Source: Deltaproteobacteria bacterium (GTDB lineage: Bacteria; Desulfobacterota; Binatia; UBA12015). Taken from it: DNA of 36,227 nt. Below are positions 1 to 7,488 of this stretch, piece by piece. Positions within the stretch are counted from its first letter, which is position 1, and the number at the start of each line of letters is the position of its first letter. Where the stretch lies: positions 1-36,227 of the forward strand of contig VGTG01000047.1 of assembly GCA_016874795.1 (NCBI GenBank), written 5' to 3'. Below the pieces are notes generated by a model. It was not told where the DNA came from. It saw nothing but the letters and a program-made list of their open reading frames with translations, and ran no database searches. Made by a program: the position numbers and the translations under genes.

Positions 1-1312
1 TCAGGAAGTCGGGCGACTTCGCGTACACCGGCGTGATCTTCGCCAGCGTCTCCGCGAGCTCCTTGTGCGGGTGCTTCAGGATCGACTCGTGGTGGTACCC
101 CGAGATCCCCTGCCGCACCTTCTCCTCGCCCTCCGCATCGAGATAGCCGAGCTTCACCGACTGCTCGTACATCTTCGTTCTCGGGAAGGGATAGAACACG
201 TACGCCGACGACTGCGTCGGCTTGATCTCGTCGATCATCTGCAGCGTCTTGAACATCTGCTCGGGCTGCTCGCCGGGATTCCCGTAGATGCACGACGCCT
301 GCAGCCCGATCCCCGCCTCGAGGATCGTCTGCGCCGACTTCTTGATGAGGTCGTCCGTCATCGGACGCTCCATCATGTGCCGGCGGATCTCCTCCGAGCC
401 CGAGTCCACGCCCATGAAGATCGTGTGGCAGTTCGCCGCCTTCATCGCCTGGACGAGCTTCGGCCGGATCGTCGTCGGATAGCCGAAGCAGTACCACGGA
501 AGGTTGATCTCCTTCCGGTACGCCTCGCAGAACTCCTCGACCCACTTCGGATTCGTCGTGAAATTGTCGTCGTGCACCGAGACGTACTTCGGATCGTACT
601 TCTCGAGGTTCTGCTTCAGCTCCGCCATCACGTTCGGGATCGAGCGCTTCCGCAGGAAGTCGCCCTGACCTTTGAAGATCTCCCGCTGGTAGTGGATGTT
701 GCAGAACGTGCACTTGAACGGGCAGCCGCGGCCCGTGAAGACCTCGAGGTTGTCCTTGAAGCAGCCGTACTCGAACCAGAGCTGCTTCTCGGGGAACGGG
801 AACTCGTCGAGCTCGTTCTGGAGCGGCCCCATCGCGTTGCGATGGATGATCCCGTCCTTCTTCACCCACATCGTCGGGATGTCCGAGTAGTCCTCGCCCC
901 GGTCCATCCGGTTCGCGAGCTCGAGGAGGGCGATCTCGCCCTCGCCGATGCACGCCATGTCGAAGATCGGGTTCGACAGGATGTAGTCGGGAAGCGCCTG
1001 CGCGTGGTGCCCGCCCATCAGGATCGGGACGTCGGGCATCCGCTCCTTCAGCTTCTCGGCCATCTTCGTCGCGAAGGGGTAGAGGTTCGTCAAGCAACCC
1101 ATCGCGATCAGGCCGGGCTTGAACCCGACGGCGCGCTCGAGGAGCTCCTCGTGGCGGTTCATCCACGCGAGGTGGGGGAACTTGACGAAGAGGTTGTCGT
1201 CGAGCCCCGGATCGAAGATCAGGTCGACGTCGTGCCCGTGCGCCCGCAGCATCGACATGCAGTAGCCCACGCCGAGGTTCTCGATGCCGCGATAGTAGAA
1301 GAGAACGCGCAT
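1..1312 (-). CDS. B12-binding-domain radical SAM protein (C-terminus cut by window edge)
   Basis: Radical SAM enzyme with an N-terminal cobalamin-binding-like Rossmann domain (about residues 1-150, including an LMGGHHAQALPD loop) followed by the radical SAM core. The cluster-binding CxxxCxxC motif is GRGCPFKCTFC, with Cys197, Cys201 and Cys204. Family members use cobalamin and a 4Fe-4S cluster to methylate or rearrange unactivated carbons; the substrate cannot be read from sequence. The start is the ATG at 1312; the frame stays open to base 1, so the protein exceeds 436 residues and its end lies outside the window. It lies 33 bases downstream of a GT2 glycosyltransferase on the same strand, as last visible gene of an envelope-glycan block, so sugar or lipid modification is a plausible but unproven role. 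Confidence 0.9.
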   Translation of the reverse strand, partial: MRVLFYYRGIENLGVGYCMSMLRAHGHDVDLIFDPGLDDNLFVKFPHLAWMNRHEELLERAVGFKPGLIAMGCLTNLYPFATKMAEKLKERMPDVPILMGGHHAQALPDYILSNPIFDMACIGEGEIALLELANRMDRGEDYSDIPTMWVKKDGIIHRNAMGPLQNELDEFPFPEKQLWFEYGCFKDNLEVFTGRGCPFKCTFCNIHYQREIFKGQGDFLRKRSIPNVMAELKQNLEKYDPKYVSVHDDNFTTNPKWVEEFCEAYRKEINLPWYCFGYPTTIRPKLVQAMKAANCHTIFMGVDSGSEEIRRHMMERPMTDDLIKKSAQTILEAGIGLQASCIYGNPGEQPEQMFKTLQMIDEIKPTQSSAYVFYPFPRTKMYEQSVKLGYLDAEGEEKVRQGISGYHHESILKHPHKELAETLAKITPVYAKSPDFL

Positions 1313-1345
1313 AGACTCTGACGATCCTTCAGTGTGATCGGGCTG

Positions 1346-2119
1346 TCAAGAACCTTTGGCCGATCGGCCCGTGTCCACGCCGCCCGCGAGGCTCGCGGAA
1401 GCATCCGTCGTGCCTCGCTCCCACAGGCCGAGACGCATTTTCCAGGGCGTGACCATCGATCGCAGGATCTCCGCTTTGGAAATCTTGGAAACCCCGGCGC
1501 GGCGCTGCGTGAAAACGATCGGTACCTCGACGCCGCGGAGGCCCGCGCTCACCACGCGGTACTTCAGCTCGATCAGGAACGAGTACCCGCTGGTCCGGAT
1601 GGCCGCAAGACCTGCGGACTCGAGGGCGCGGCGCGTCAGGCACTGGAACCCGCTCGTGCAGTCGCGGAACGGCATTCCGGTGACGAGCCGAGCATACTCG
1701 TTGGCGACCGCGCTCATGATGAGGCGCGAAAGCGCCCAGTTGACCACGCTGATGCCGTGGAGATAGCGTGAGCCGATGACGAGGTCGGACGTCTCCGCCG
1801 CGCGGATCAGATCCGGCAGATACTGCGGATCGTGCGACCAGTCGCCGTCCATCGAGACGACGGCGTCGTAGCCCTGCGCGAGCGCGCGCGTGAAGGCCTC
1901 GCGATACGCGGAGCCGAGGCCGAGCTTCCCGGCGCGATGGATGACGTGGAAGCGCGGGTTCCGGCGTGCGATCTCGTCCGCGAGCTCGCCCGTGCCGTCC
2001 GGCGAGTTGTCGTCGACGATCAGGTAGTCGAGCTGGTCCGACGTGGCGAGGACCGCCTCGACGAGCGCCTCGATGTTGTCGCGCTCGTTGTAGGTGGGAG
2101 TGACGACAAGCGTACGCAT
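1346..2119 (-). CDS. Polyprenyl-phosphate mannosyltransferase-like GT2 (DPM1 type)
   Basis: A 257-residue GT-A-fold family 2 glycosyltransferase resembling dolichol-phosphate mannose synthase, which moves a sugar from a GDP- or UDP-donor to polyprenyl phosphate at the cytoplasmic membrane face. Visible motifs are the N-terminal TPTYNERDNI, the nucleotide-binding VDDNSPDGT (about 35-43), the metal-binding MDGDWSHDP (about 90-98, family consensus MDADFSHDP) and the late QRRAGVSKIS segment. It has no C-terminal membrane helices, like the short soluble DPM1 class. It follows the methyltransferase by 18 bases and precedes the radical SAM gene. It could supply lipid-linked sugar to the divergent membrane glycosyltransferase at 5445. 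The sugar identity is unknown. Confidence 0.9.
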   Translation of the reverse strand: MRTLVVTPTYNERDNIEALVEAVLATSDQLDYLIVDDNSPDGTGELADEIARRNPRFHVIHRAGKLGLGSAYREAFTRALAQGYDAVVSMDGDWSHDPQYLPDLIRAAETSDLVIGSRYLHGISVVNWALSRLIMSAVANEYARLVTGMPFRDCTSGFQCLTRRALESAGLAAIRTSGYSFLIELKYRVVSAGLRGVEVPIVFTQRRAGVSKISKAEILRSMVTPWKMRLGLWERGTTDASASLAGGVDTGRSAKGS

Positions 2120-2137
2120 GAGGAGGAAAGGGACCGC

Positions 2138-2935
2138 TCAGCGTCGCATACCGCCTGCGATGTCGCCAGACGCGCTGCGGGTCGCGCGGCCGATCCAGTA
2201 CGACCAGCGCGGCGCTCCGAGGACCCGGCCGACGGCCGATTCGGTGACGTCGAGGAGGCGCCGCGTGAGCGGAATGCGCCCGAGGCGCGGCAATCCGAAG
2301 ATCGGGTGCAGGAGCGCTCGGTAGATCGGAAACGGCGCCGCCGTGGTGAAGTGCAGCCCGTCGAGCGGCAGCCCCGCGAGGAGCTCGCGGAGCCAGGTCT
2401 CGCTCGATCGCGAAGCGCCCCGCTCCGCGGGCACGAGCGCCATCTGCAAGCGGATCAGCGGATTGCGCGCATTCGGCTCCGCGAGCACGAACCGGCCGCC
2501 GGGCTGGAGCACGCGGCAAGCCTCCTCGAGCGTGCCGCGCGGCTCGGGAAGATGGTGCAGGACGTCGCGGATCAGCACCGTCGCGACCGAAGCCGTACGA
2601 AAGGGAAGGGCGCCGCCGTCCGCGCACACGAAGCGCGCCGCCGGGATCTCGCGCGCGGCGAAGCGGAGCTTCCCGAGCGAGCGATCCATCCCCGTCGGAG
2701 CGAGCGACCGGGGCGTCGCGTCCGGAGCCGTGACGTGGAAGAGGTTCCCGCCCTCGCCGCAGCCGATCTCGAGGAGCGGATCCGGAGTGCCGTCGACGAG
2801 GTCGTGCAGGAAGCGCGCCTCGCGCGCCGCGAAGCCCGCGCCGCGCGTCTGCGAAGCGAAGTGCGCGACGTCGGCGTGGGCGAAGTGCTCGTCCTGGCGT
2901 GCCAGGAACTCGTCGTGCGATTGCGGCTCCCCCAT
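2138..2935 (-). CDS. Class I SAM-dependent methyltransferase
   Basis: A 265-residue Rossmann-fold methyltransferase. The SAM-binding motif I is LLEIGCGEGGN near residue 57, followed by an acidic loop, the region VLIRDVLHHLPEPRGTLEE typical of the methyltransferase 11/25 families, and a post-motif AxRVLQPGGRFVLAEPN. The C-terminal half carries a helical extension of unknown role. The ATG at 2935 gives the natural N-terminus MGEPQSHDEF. It sits between an MBOAT gene (22 bases upstream) and the DPM1-like GT2 (18 bases downstream) on the same strand, which suggests methylation of a sugar, lipid carrier or related small molecule of the same pathway. The substrate cannot be deduced. Confidence 0.87.
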   Translation of the reverse strand: MGEPQSHDEFLARQDEHFAHADVAHFASQTRGAGFAAREARFLHDLVDGTPDPLLEIGCGEGGNLFHVTAPDATPRSLAPTGMDRSLGKLRFAAREIPAARFVCADGGALPFRTASVATVLIRDVLHHLPEPRGTLEEACRVLQPGGRFVLAEPNARNPLIRLQMALVPAERGASRSSETWLRELLAGLPLDGLHFTTAAPFPIYRALLHPIFGLPRLGRIPLTRRLLDVTESAVGRVLGAPRWSYWIGRATRSASGDIAGGMRR

Positions 2936-2956
2936 CCGTGCGAACGTCCCCGGCGC

Positions 2957-4270
2957 TCAAGCGAGGTAGAGCATCCTCTGGAGGATCCGCCAGCACGCGT
3001 CGAAGCCGACCCACGGTGGCAGGAAGAACGGGATCCACGCGATCGCGACGAAGCCGAAGGCCATCGCCTGGTTCGCGCGGTCGCGCACGAGCGCGGGCAA
3101 TCGCTCGCGGACGAGAGCGCGTACCGGCTCGACGCCTTCCGCCTCGCTCCACCACCGCGCCGCCACCACCGCACCTCCGTTCATCAAGCCCCACACGACG
3201 AAGCCGGACCACGCCGCCGGCGGATACGCCTCGAAGCCGAGCACCTTGAGCGCGCCCCAGACGTGCCAGAGGCCGCTCGCGAGGAACGTCGCGAGCACGT
3301 TCCGCACGGTATGGCGGCGGTTTCCTCCGAGCGGGATGTACACATAGTTGCGCAGCCAGACGCCGAACGAGATGTGCCAGCGCCGCCAGAACTCCGCGAC
3401 CGAGCGCGCGCGCCACGGCGCGTCGAAGTTCTCCTGCACCTCGTAGCCGACGAGGCGTCCCAGGGCGACCGCGACGTCCGTCCAGCCGGAGAAGATGACG
3501 TAGAAGCTCGCGTAGAGCTCGACGGCCCAGAGCCAGAGCCGCACGTGGCCGACGCTCGTCCCGCCCGTCGCGAAGATCGTCTCGTTCGACTGTCCGAGAT
3601 AGAAGGTCGCGAGCAGCACCTTCGTGGCTCCGAAGGCGAAGCGGAGTGCCATCCCGGGAAGGCGCGCGAGATACGCACGGAGCTCGTCCCACCCGTCGAC
3701 CGCGGGCCCCTTGCGACGGTGCGCCGCGAGCTGCTCTGTCGTTTCGATCGGGCCGTTGACGAACGTCGGGAAGAAGAGCGTCGCGAGCAGGTACTCGCGG
3801 AGCGGCCGTCGCGGGATCCCGCGCGAACGGCGGTCGACGAGGTAGGCGATGCACCGGAGCCACCAGACGTTCGTCGCGAAGGCCCAGAACTCGCGCATGT
3901 CCTCCGCGTTTCCGACGAGCGCCGTCTCGGGAAGGAGCGCGGGATACGCCGCGAGCGCGCCGATCAGCAGCCAGCCGAGCGCGGTGCCAGCGCGACCCGG
4001 CACGTGCTCGACGACGACGTAGAGAGCGAGCGCGTACGCGAGCGCCGCTGCCGCCATCCCGGGCGAGCCGAGGAGCGCCAAGCTCGCGATCGAGGCCGCG
4101 ACGAGGACGCGGATCCGTCCGCGATCGCCGAGCGGGCTCGCGACGATGCCGAGGCACGCGAGGATCGCGCCGTAGAGCGCGAAGTGGATGAAGAGGCTGT
4201 GACGCGCCTCCCAGCAACCGATCGCGAGGTCCAGCGCTTCCCAGCGGACCCATTCCAAGGCTTCGCTCAC
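2957..4270 (-). CDS. MBOAT-family membrane O-acyltransferase (AlgI/PatA/DltB-like)
   Basis: A 437-residue multi-pass membrane protein of the MBOAT superfamily, which moves acyl groups across the inner membrane for O-acylation of exported polysaccharides or wall polymers. It carries the hallmark FFPTFVNGPIE segment (about 166-176), the FWRRWHISFGVWLRNYVYIPLGGN block (His299) and the catalytic-type GLWHVWGA (His336). About ten hydrophobic segments are present. The start is GTG at 4270, because the upstream SGNH-like gene ends in TGA at 4267-4269 and the two share GTGA; the open frame extends further upstream but reads as an antisense-type Arg-rich sequence there. MBOAT proteins of this class usually work with an SGNH-fold partner, and that is the coupled gene immediately upstream. 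Confidence 0.9.
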   Translation of the reverse strand: MSEALEWVRWEALDLAIGCWEARHSLFIHFALYGAILACLGIVASPLGDRGRIRVLVAASIASLALLGSPGMAAAALAYALALYVVVEHVPGRAGTALGWLLIGALAAYPALLPETALVGNAEDMREFWAFATNVWWLRCIAYLVDRRSRGIPRRPLREYLLATLFFPTFVNGPIETTEQLAAHRRKGPAVDGWDELRAYLARLPGMALRFAFGATKVLLATFYLGQSNETIFATGGTSVGHVRLWLWAVELYASFYVIFSGWTDVAVALGRLVGYEVQENFDAPWRARSVAEFWRRWHISFGVWLRNYVYIPLGGNRRHTVRNVLATFLASGLWHVWGALKVLGFEAYPPAAWSGFVVWGLMNGGAVVAARWWSEAEGVEPVRALVRERLPALVRDRANQAMAFGFVAIAWIPFFLPPWVGFDACWRILQRMLYLA

Positions 4271-5340
4271 AGACGATACCCGCGCACGACCGTCTCGGGC
4301 CAAAGCTTCGCTTGCGCGAGGAGATCCCAGAGCGCGTGGCTCGCGAGGAAATGCCCGTCGCGGCCCCAGCGGCCGAGCGGATCGATGCAGAGCTCGAGGG
4401 GACGCTTCGCGTCGCGGCGAAGACCGTCGAACGTGGCGCCGAGATCGGTGCACGGCACGTCGCCCGCGAGCGCGGCGCAGAGGTCCGGCTCGTACGCAAC
4501 GGAAGGGCACGGTGGCGCGATCAGGACGGCGAAGCCCGCTCCGGCGCGCTGCGCGGTCTCGGCGAGCGACGCGATCTCGCGCTGCGTGCGCGCGTGGGCG
4601 GTCGCTCGTCCGCTCGCGTCCGCTTGGCCCCGACCCACGGCTCGCGTCGCGGGCGGGACGAAGGCGACCGGATGCCGGGGCATCACGCCCGGTCGTCCCG
4701 CGACCCACTGTGCGATCGCGGAGAGAGGGACGAGACCGCTCGCGGGCGCGATGTCGGCGTCGAGCGTGCGTATGCTTCCGCGCTGCGGCTCGGCATCGCG
4801 GCTCGGATCGAGCACGAGAACGACGACGTCGGGCTCGTAGCGAAGGCCTCGTCGCTCGAGCCAGCGGAGCGCCTCCGGAGGTCCGTAGCCCGGGACGAGG
4901 GCGTTCACGACGGAGAGGCGAGCGCCGCGCGTCTGGTCGGCGAGGTGCGCGAGCCGCACGGAAAGGCGATCGCGTCGCGCGACGCCGAGCCCGTCCGCGA
5001 GCTGCCCGCCGAGAAGGAGCACGCGCACGCTGCCGGGACGCTTCTCGAAAGGCCGGGGCTGATCCGCGAGCCCCTCGTGGTTGATCGTCACGGGTGCGCT
5101 CCACGCTCTTCCCCGACAGTCGGTCACGCGAAACGTCTGCCCCGGCGTGAACGTCCAGCCGACCTCCTCGTCCGACTCGAGGAAGACGCCCTGCGCGTCG
5201 CCGCACACGGGGACGCCTTCGAGTCGCGCCGCGACTTCGAGGAGCACAGTCGCGAGCACGAGACCGACGGCCGAGACCGCCCAGCGGGGCGCCCGGCGCC
5301 GCGGACCGACGAGGCCCGTCTCGCTCTCGGATTCGCGCAC
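4267..5340 (-). CDS. Membrane-anchored SGNH-fold protein lacking the catalytic Ser (probable MBOAT partner)
   Basis: A 357-residue protein with a basic N-terminus, one membrane helix (about 21-39) and an extracytoplasmic SGNH/GDSL-hydrolase-like domain. The fold is supported by VTINHEG (85-90), the beta-strand RVLLLGGQLADGLG, the block II-like NALVPGYG, VVVLVLDPSRD and a terminal DGHFLASHALWDLL. Where active members have GDS, this one reads GGQ (111-113), and the block III Asn is also missing, whereas the Asp/His pair near 328-330 is kept. It is therefore probably not a normal esterase. Its stop overlaps the MBOAT GTG by four bases, arguing for translational coupling and a joint complex. A paralogue with intact GDS lies at 20822-22027. 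Confidence 0.82.
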   Translation of the reverse strand: MRESESETGLVGPRRRAPRWAVSAVGLVLATVLLEVAARLEGVPVCGDAQGVFLESDEEVGWTFTPGQTFRVTDCRGRAWSAPVTINHEGLADQPRPFEKRPGSVRVLLLGGQLADGLGVARRDRLSVRLAHLADQTRGARLSVVNALVPGYGPPEALRWLERRGLRYEPDVVVLVLDPSRDAEPQRGSIRTLDADIAPASGLVPLSAIAQWVAGRPGVMPRHPVAFVPPATRAVGRGQADASGRATAHARTQREIASLAETAQRAGAGFAVLIAPPCPSVAYEPDLCAALAGDVPCTDLGATFDGLRRDAKRPLELCIDPLGRWGRDGHFLASHALWDLLAQAKLWPETVVRGYRL

Positions 5341-5380
5341 GCGCCGACACTAGGAACCCCGTCGCGGAGCCGCAAGGCGG

Positions 5381-5409
5381 TTGCGTCGCCTCGCGGCACT
5401 TTCTACAAC
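5381..5409 (+). promoter_or_regulatory. Possible sigma-70-like promoter for the gene at 5445
   Basis: In the 104-base divergent gap, TTGCGT (5381-5386) and TACAAC (5404-5409) are separated by 17 bases and match the sigma-70 -35 and -10 consensus at 3/6 and 4/6 positions. The -10 lies 35 bases before the ATG. The gap must also hold the promoter for the minus-strand operon starting at 5340, for which I see no clear candidate. This is a match by eye in GC-rich DNA and could be chance. Confidence 0.28.
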
Positions 5410-5444
5410 GGCCGCGCGCCCGGGTCCGTCGCCGGCGCCGCGCC

Positions 5445-7082
5445 ATGCGAAGCCGATCCCGTCGCTCGCTGCTGCTCGTCGCCGCCTTTCTGGCGATCGT
5501 CGCCGTGGGGGCAGGCCTCCGCTTCTGGGCGCTCGATTTCGGGCTTCCGCATCTGATGACGCGGCCGGACGAGGAGGTGATCCTCGTCGAGACGAAGGCG
5601 CCGGCAAGCGGAAACTTCGACTTCGGTTATGGCGTCTACCCGACGGCGTACGTCGTGCTGACGTGGCTGTGGGGCGCCGTCGGCCTGAATCTGCTGCAGC
5701 TCCTCGGCGCGGCCCCGCCGGGAAGCTACCTCCAGGTGATCGACGCTTCGCCGGCGGACGTGCTGCTTCTCGAGCGAAGCCTTTCGGGCGTCGCGGGCGT
5801 GCTCGCGGTCGTGCTCCTCGCGTACTTCGCCCGCCGCGAGCTCGGGACGTGTGCGGGCCTCCTCGCGGCCGCGTTCCTCGCGACGTGCTTCCTCCACGTG
5901 CGCGACAGCCACTCGGCGAAGCCCGACGTCCTGATGAGCCTCGGCGTCGTCGCGGCGCTCGGTTGCATGGCGCCGCTCGCGCGAGCCGCCGAGACGGGAC
6001 GAGCGGTCGCGACCGGCGTCGTGATCGGGCTCGCGATGGGAACGAAGTACCCGGCGGTCCTCCTGTGCGTGCCGCTCTGGGTCGCCTGCTTCGCCGGCAC
6101 GAAAGGCACGATCGTACAGCGGCTCGTGCCGCGCGCGGCGATCTTCGGGGGAATCGCCGCCGCCGTCACGTTCGTCGTGACGTCGCCGGACCTGCTTCTG
6201 AACCCCGCGACGCGGAGCAAGGTACTCGGCTTCGTGCCGCTCGTGTTCCCGCAGTGGTTCCCCGAGGTCGCGCCCGGCGGACCCGCGCCGGGAGCCGTCG
6301 ACGTCGCACCGGTGGGCGAGGGCGACGGGTTCGCGTACTACGCGGGCTTCGCCCTGCGGTACGGGATCGGGCTTCCCGCTCTCGTGCTGCTGCCCTTCGC
6401 GACGCTCTGGGGCTTCTTCTCGGGAAACGGTCTTCCGCTCGTCGCGGCGGTCTTCGCCGTCGTGTCGTACGTCGTGCTGAGCGCTTCACCGGCTCTCCTC
6501 TCGCGCTACATGACGCCCGTGACGCCGGCGATCGCGATCCTGCTCGCGGGAGCGGTGGTCGCGGCTCTGCGGAGGTTCGTCCCGGAGCGGGGTCTCGCCG
6601 TGACACTCGCGGTCGCGGCGCTCGTCCTCGTCGCGGAGCCGCTCGCGCGCTCGGTCGCGCACGACCGCATCGCCTCGCGCGAGGACACGCGCGTTCTCGC
6701 CTCGCGCTGGCTCGAGGAGCACGTGCCGCCGGATGCGCGCGTCGCCGTCGCCGGCACGGTCTTCTGGGGCTGGGGCGAGCCCTGGATCCCGCCGCCGCGC
6801 GAGATGGTCCGGACGCGCCTCGACGCCGCGGAGATCGACGCCTCGGGGGCTTCGTTCCTCCTGACGCACGATCACGTCCTCTTCGCGTCCCGCGTGGATC
6901 CGGCGGCGCTCGCGGCGCTCTCGGGCCGTCTCGAGCTCCGCGCGGAGTTCGAGCCGTTCGTCGCAGCGCGCGACGAGGCGCGGTTCGACCTGCAGGACGC
7001 CTTCTACATCCCGATGGCGGGCTTCGGCGCCGTCGAGCGGCCCGGTCCGCAGGTCCGGATCTACGCCTGGAGGAAGCCCTGA
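5445..7082 (+). CDS. PMT/ArnT-like membrane glycosyltransferase (GT-C, GT39/GT83 type)
   Basis: A 545-residue protein with about 11-12 membrane helices and a C-terminal extracytoplasmic region from about residue 420. The first extracytoplasmic loop after TM1 carries RPDEEVI (Asp42-Glu43), the acidic pair conserved in dolichol-phosphate-mannose protein mannosyltransferase and ArnT relatives; a second loop has HVRDSHSAKPDV, another motif of the family. Such enzymes use polyprenyl-phosphate sugars on the outer membrane face. The start is ATG 5445, giving MRSRSRRSLLLVAAFLAIVA, a typical positive-inside first helix. It is divergent from the minus-strand block whose DPM1-like GT2 (1346-2119) could make its donor. 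The acceptor (lipid A, glycan or protein) is not identifiable. It ends 13 bases from the convergent rhomboid stub. Confidence 0.85.
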   Translation: MRSRSRRSLLLVAAFLAIVAVGAGLRFWALDFGLPHLMTRPDEEVILVETKAPASGNFDFGYGVYPTAYVVLTWLWGAVGLNLLQLLGAAPPGSYLQVIDASPADVLLLERSLSGVAGVLAVVLLAYFARRELGTCAGLLAAAFLATCFLHVRDSHSAKPDVLMSLGVVAALGCMAPLARAAETGRAVATGVVIGLAMGTKYPAVLLCVPLWVACFAGTKGTIVQRLVPRAAIFGGIAAAVTFVVTSPDLLLNPATRSKVLGFVPLVFPQWFPEVAPGGPAPGAVDVAPVGEGDGFAYYAGFALRYGIGLPALVLLPFATLWGFFSGNGLPLVAAVFAVVSYVVLSASPALLSRYMTPVTPAIAILLAGAVVAALRRFVPERGLAVTLAVAALVLVAEPLARSVAHDRIASREDTRVLASRWLEEHVPPDARVAVAGTVFWGWGEPWIPPPREMVRTRLDAAEIDASGASFLLTHDHVLFASRVDPAALAALSGRLELRAEFEPFVAARDEARFDLQDAFYIPMAGFGAVERPGPQVRIYAWRKP

Positions 7083-7095
7083 GGCGACGGCGGCT

Positions 7096-7488
7096 TCAGT
7101 CCGCGTGTCGCAGCAGCATCGCGCGGTGCGCGGCGACACGTCGCGGATCGCGAAAGACGAAGATCAGCACCGCGCCCGCGACGAAGCCGCCGACGTGCGC
7201 CCAGAACGCGACGCCCCCGCCTTCGAACCGAAGCGTCGGGATGCCGCCGATCACCTGCAGGAAGAACCAGTAGAAGAGCATGAAGTACGCGGGCAGCACG
7301 ATCCGGTCGATCCAGAAGCCGAGGACGATGAGCACGTGCACGCGCGTCTGCGGGTAGAGGAGGAGCATCCCGAGGTCGTCGCGCGGCTCGAAGCCGTCGC
7401 GGAGGTCGTGCGCGCGGAGCTCGGAGACGTGCTCACGGGCCGCGTCGGCAGCGGCAACCGCCCCGAGGGCGTCGCGGAGTGACGTCAA
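7096..7488 (-). pseudogene. Rhomboid-family stub (C-terminal half only, no catalytic Ser)
   Basis: A 130-residue frame whose residues 43-130 closely resemble the last third of a rhomboid intramembrane protease: YPQTRVHVLIVLGFWIDRI, a helix with YWFFLQVIGG, then GGGVAFWAHVGGFVAGAVLIF, which contains the catalytic-type His. Everything before this in normal rhomboids is missing, namely the HLLGN-type helices and the GxSG serine motif; the first 42 residues (TSLRDALGAV onward) look unrelated. No other reading frame upstream supplies the lost half. The only plausible start is TTG at 7488, which overlaps the stop of the previous gene as TTGA, so the stub may still be translated. It is either a decayed gene or a catalytically dead remnant kept at the end of the operon. 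Confidence 0.72.

Noticed and set aside
65-1321. 418-codon open frame on the plus strand
   Set aside because: Arg/Leu/Glu-rich antisense shadow of the radical SAM gene, whose minus-strand frame carries clear family motifs.
1329-4840. Frames of about 1000 codons on both strands across the MBOAT block
   Set aside because: Low-complexity Arg/Ala/Pro composition from GC-rich third positions; they cross several genes that have real motifs in other frames.
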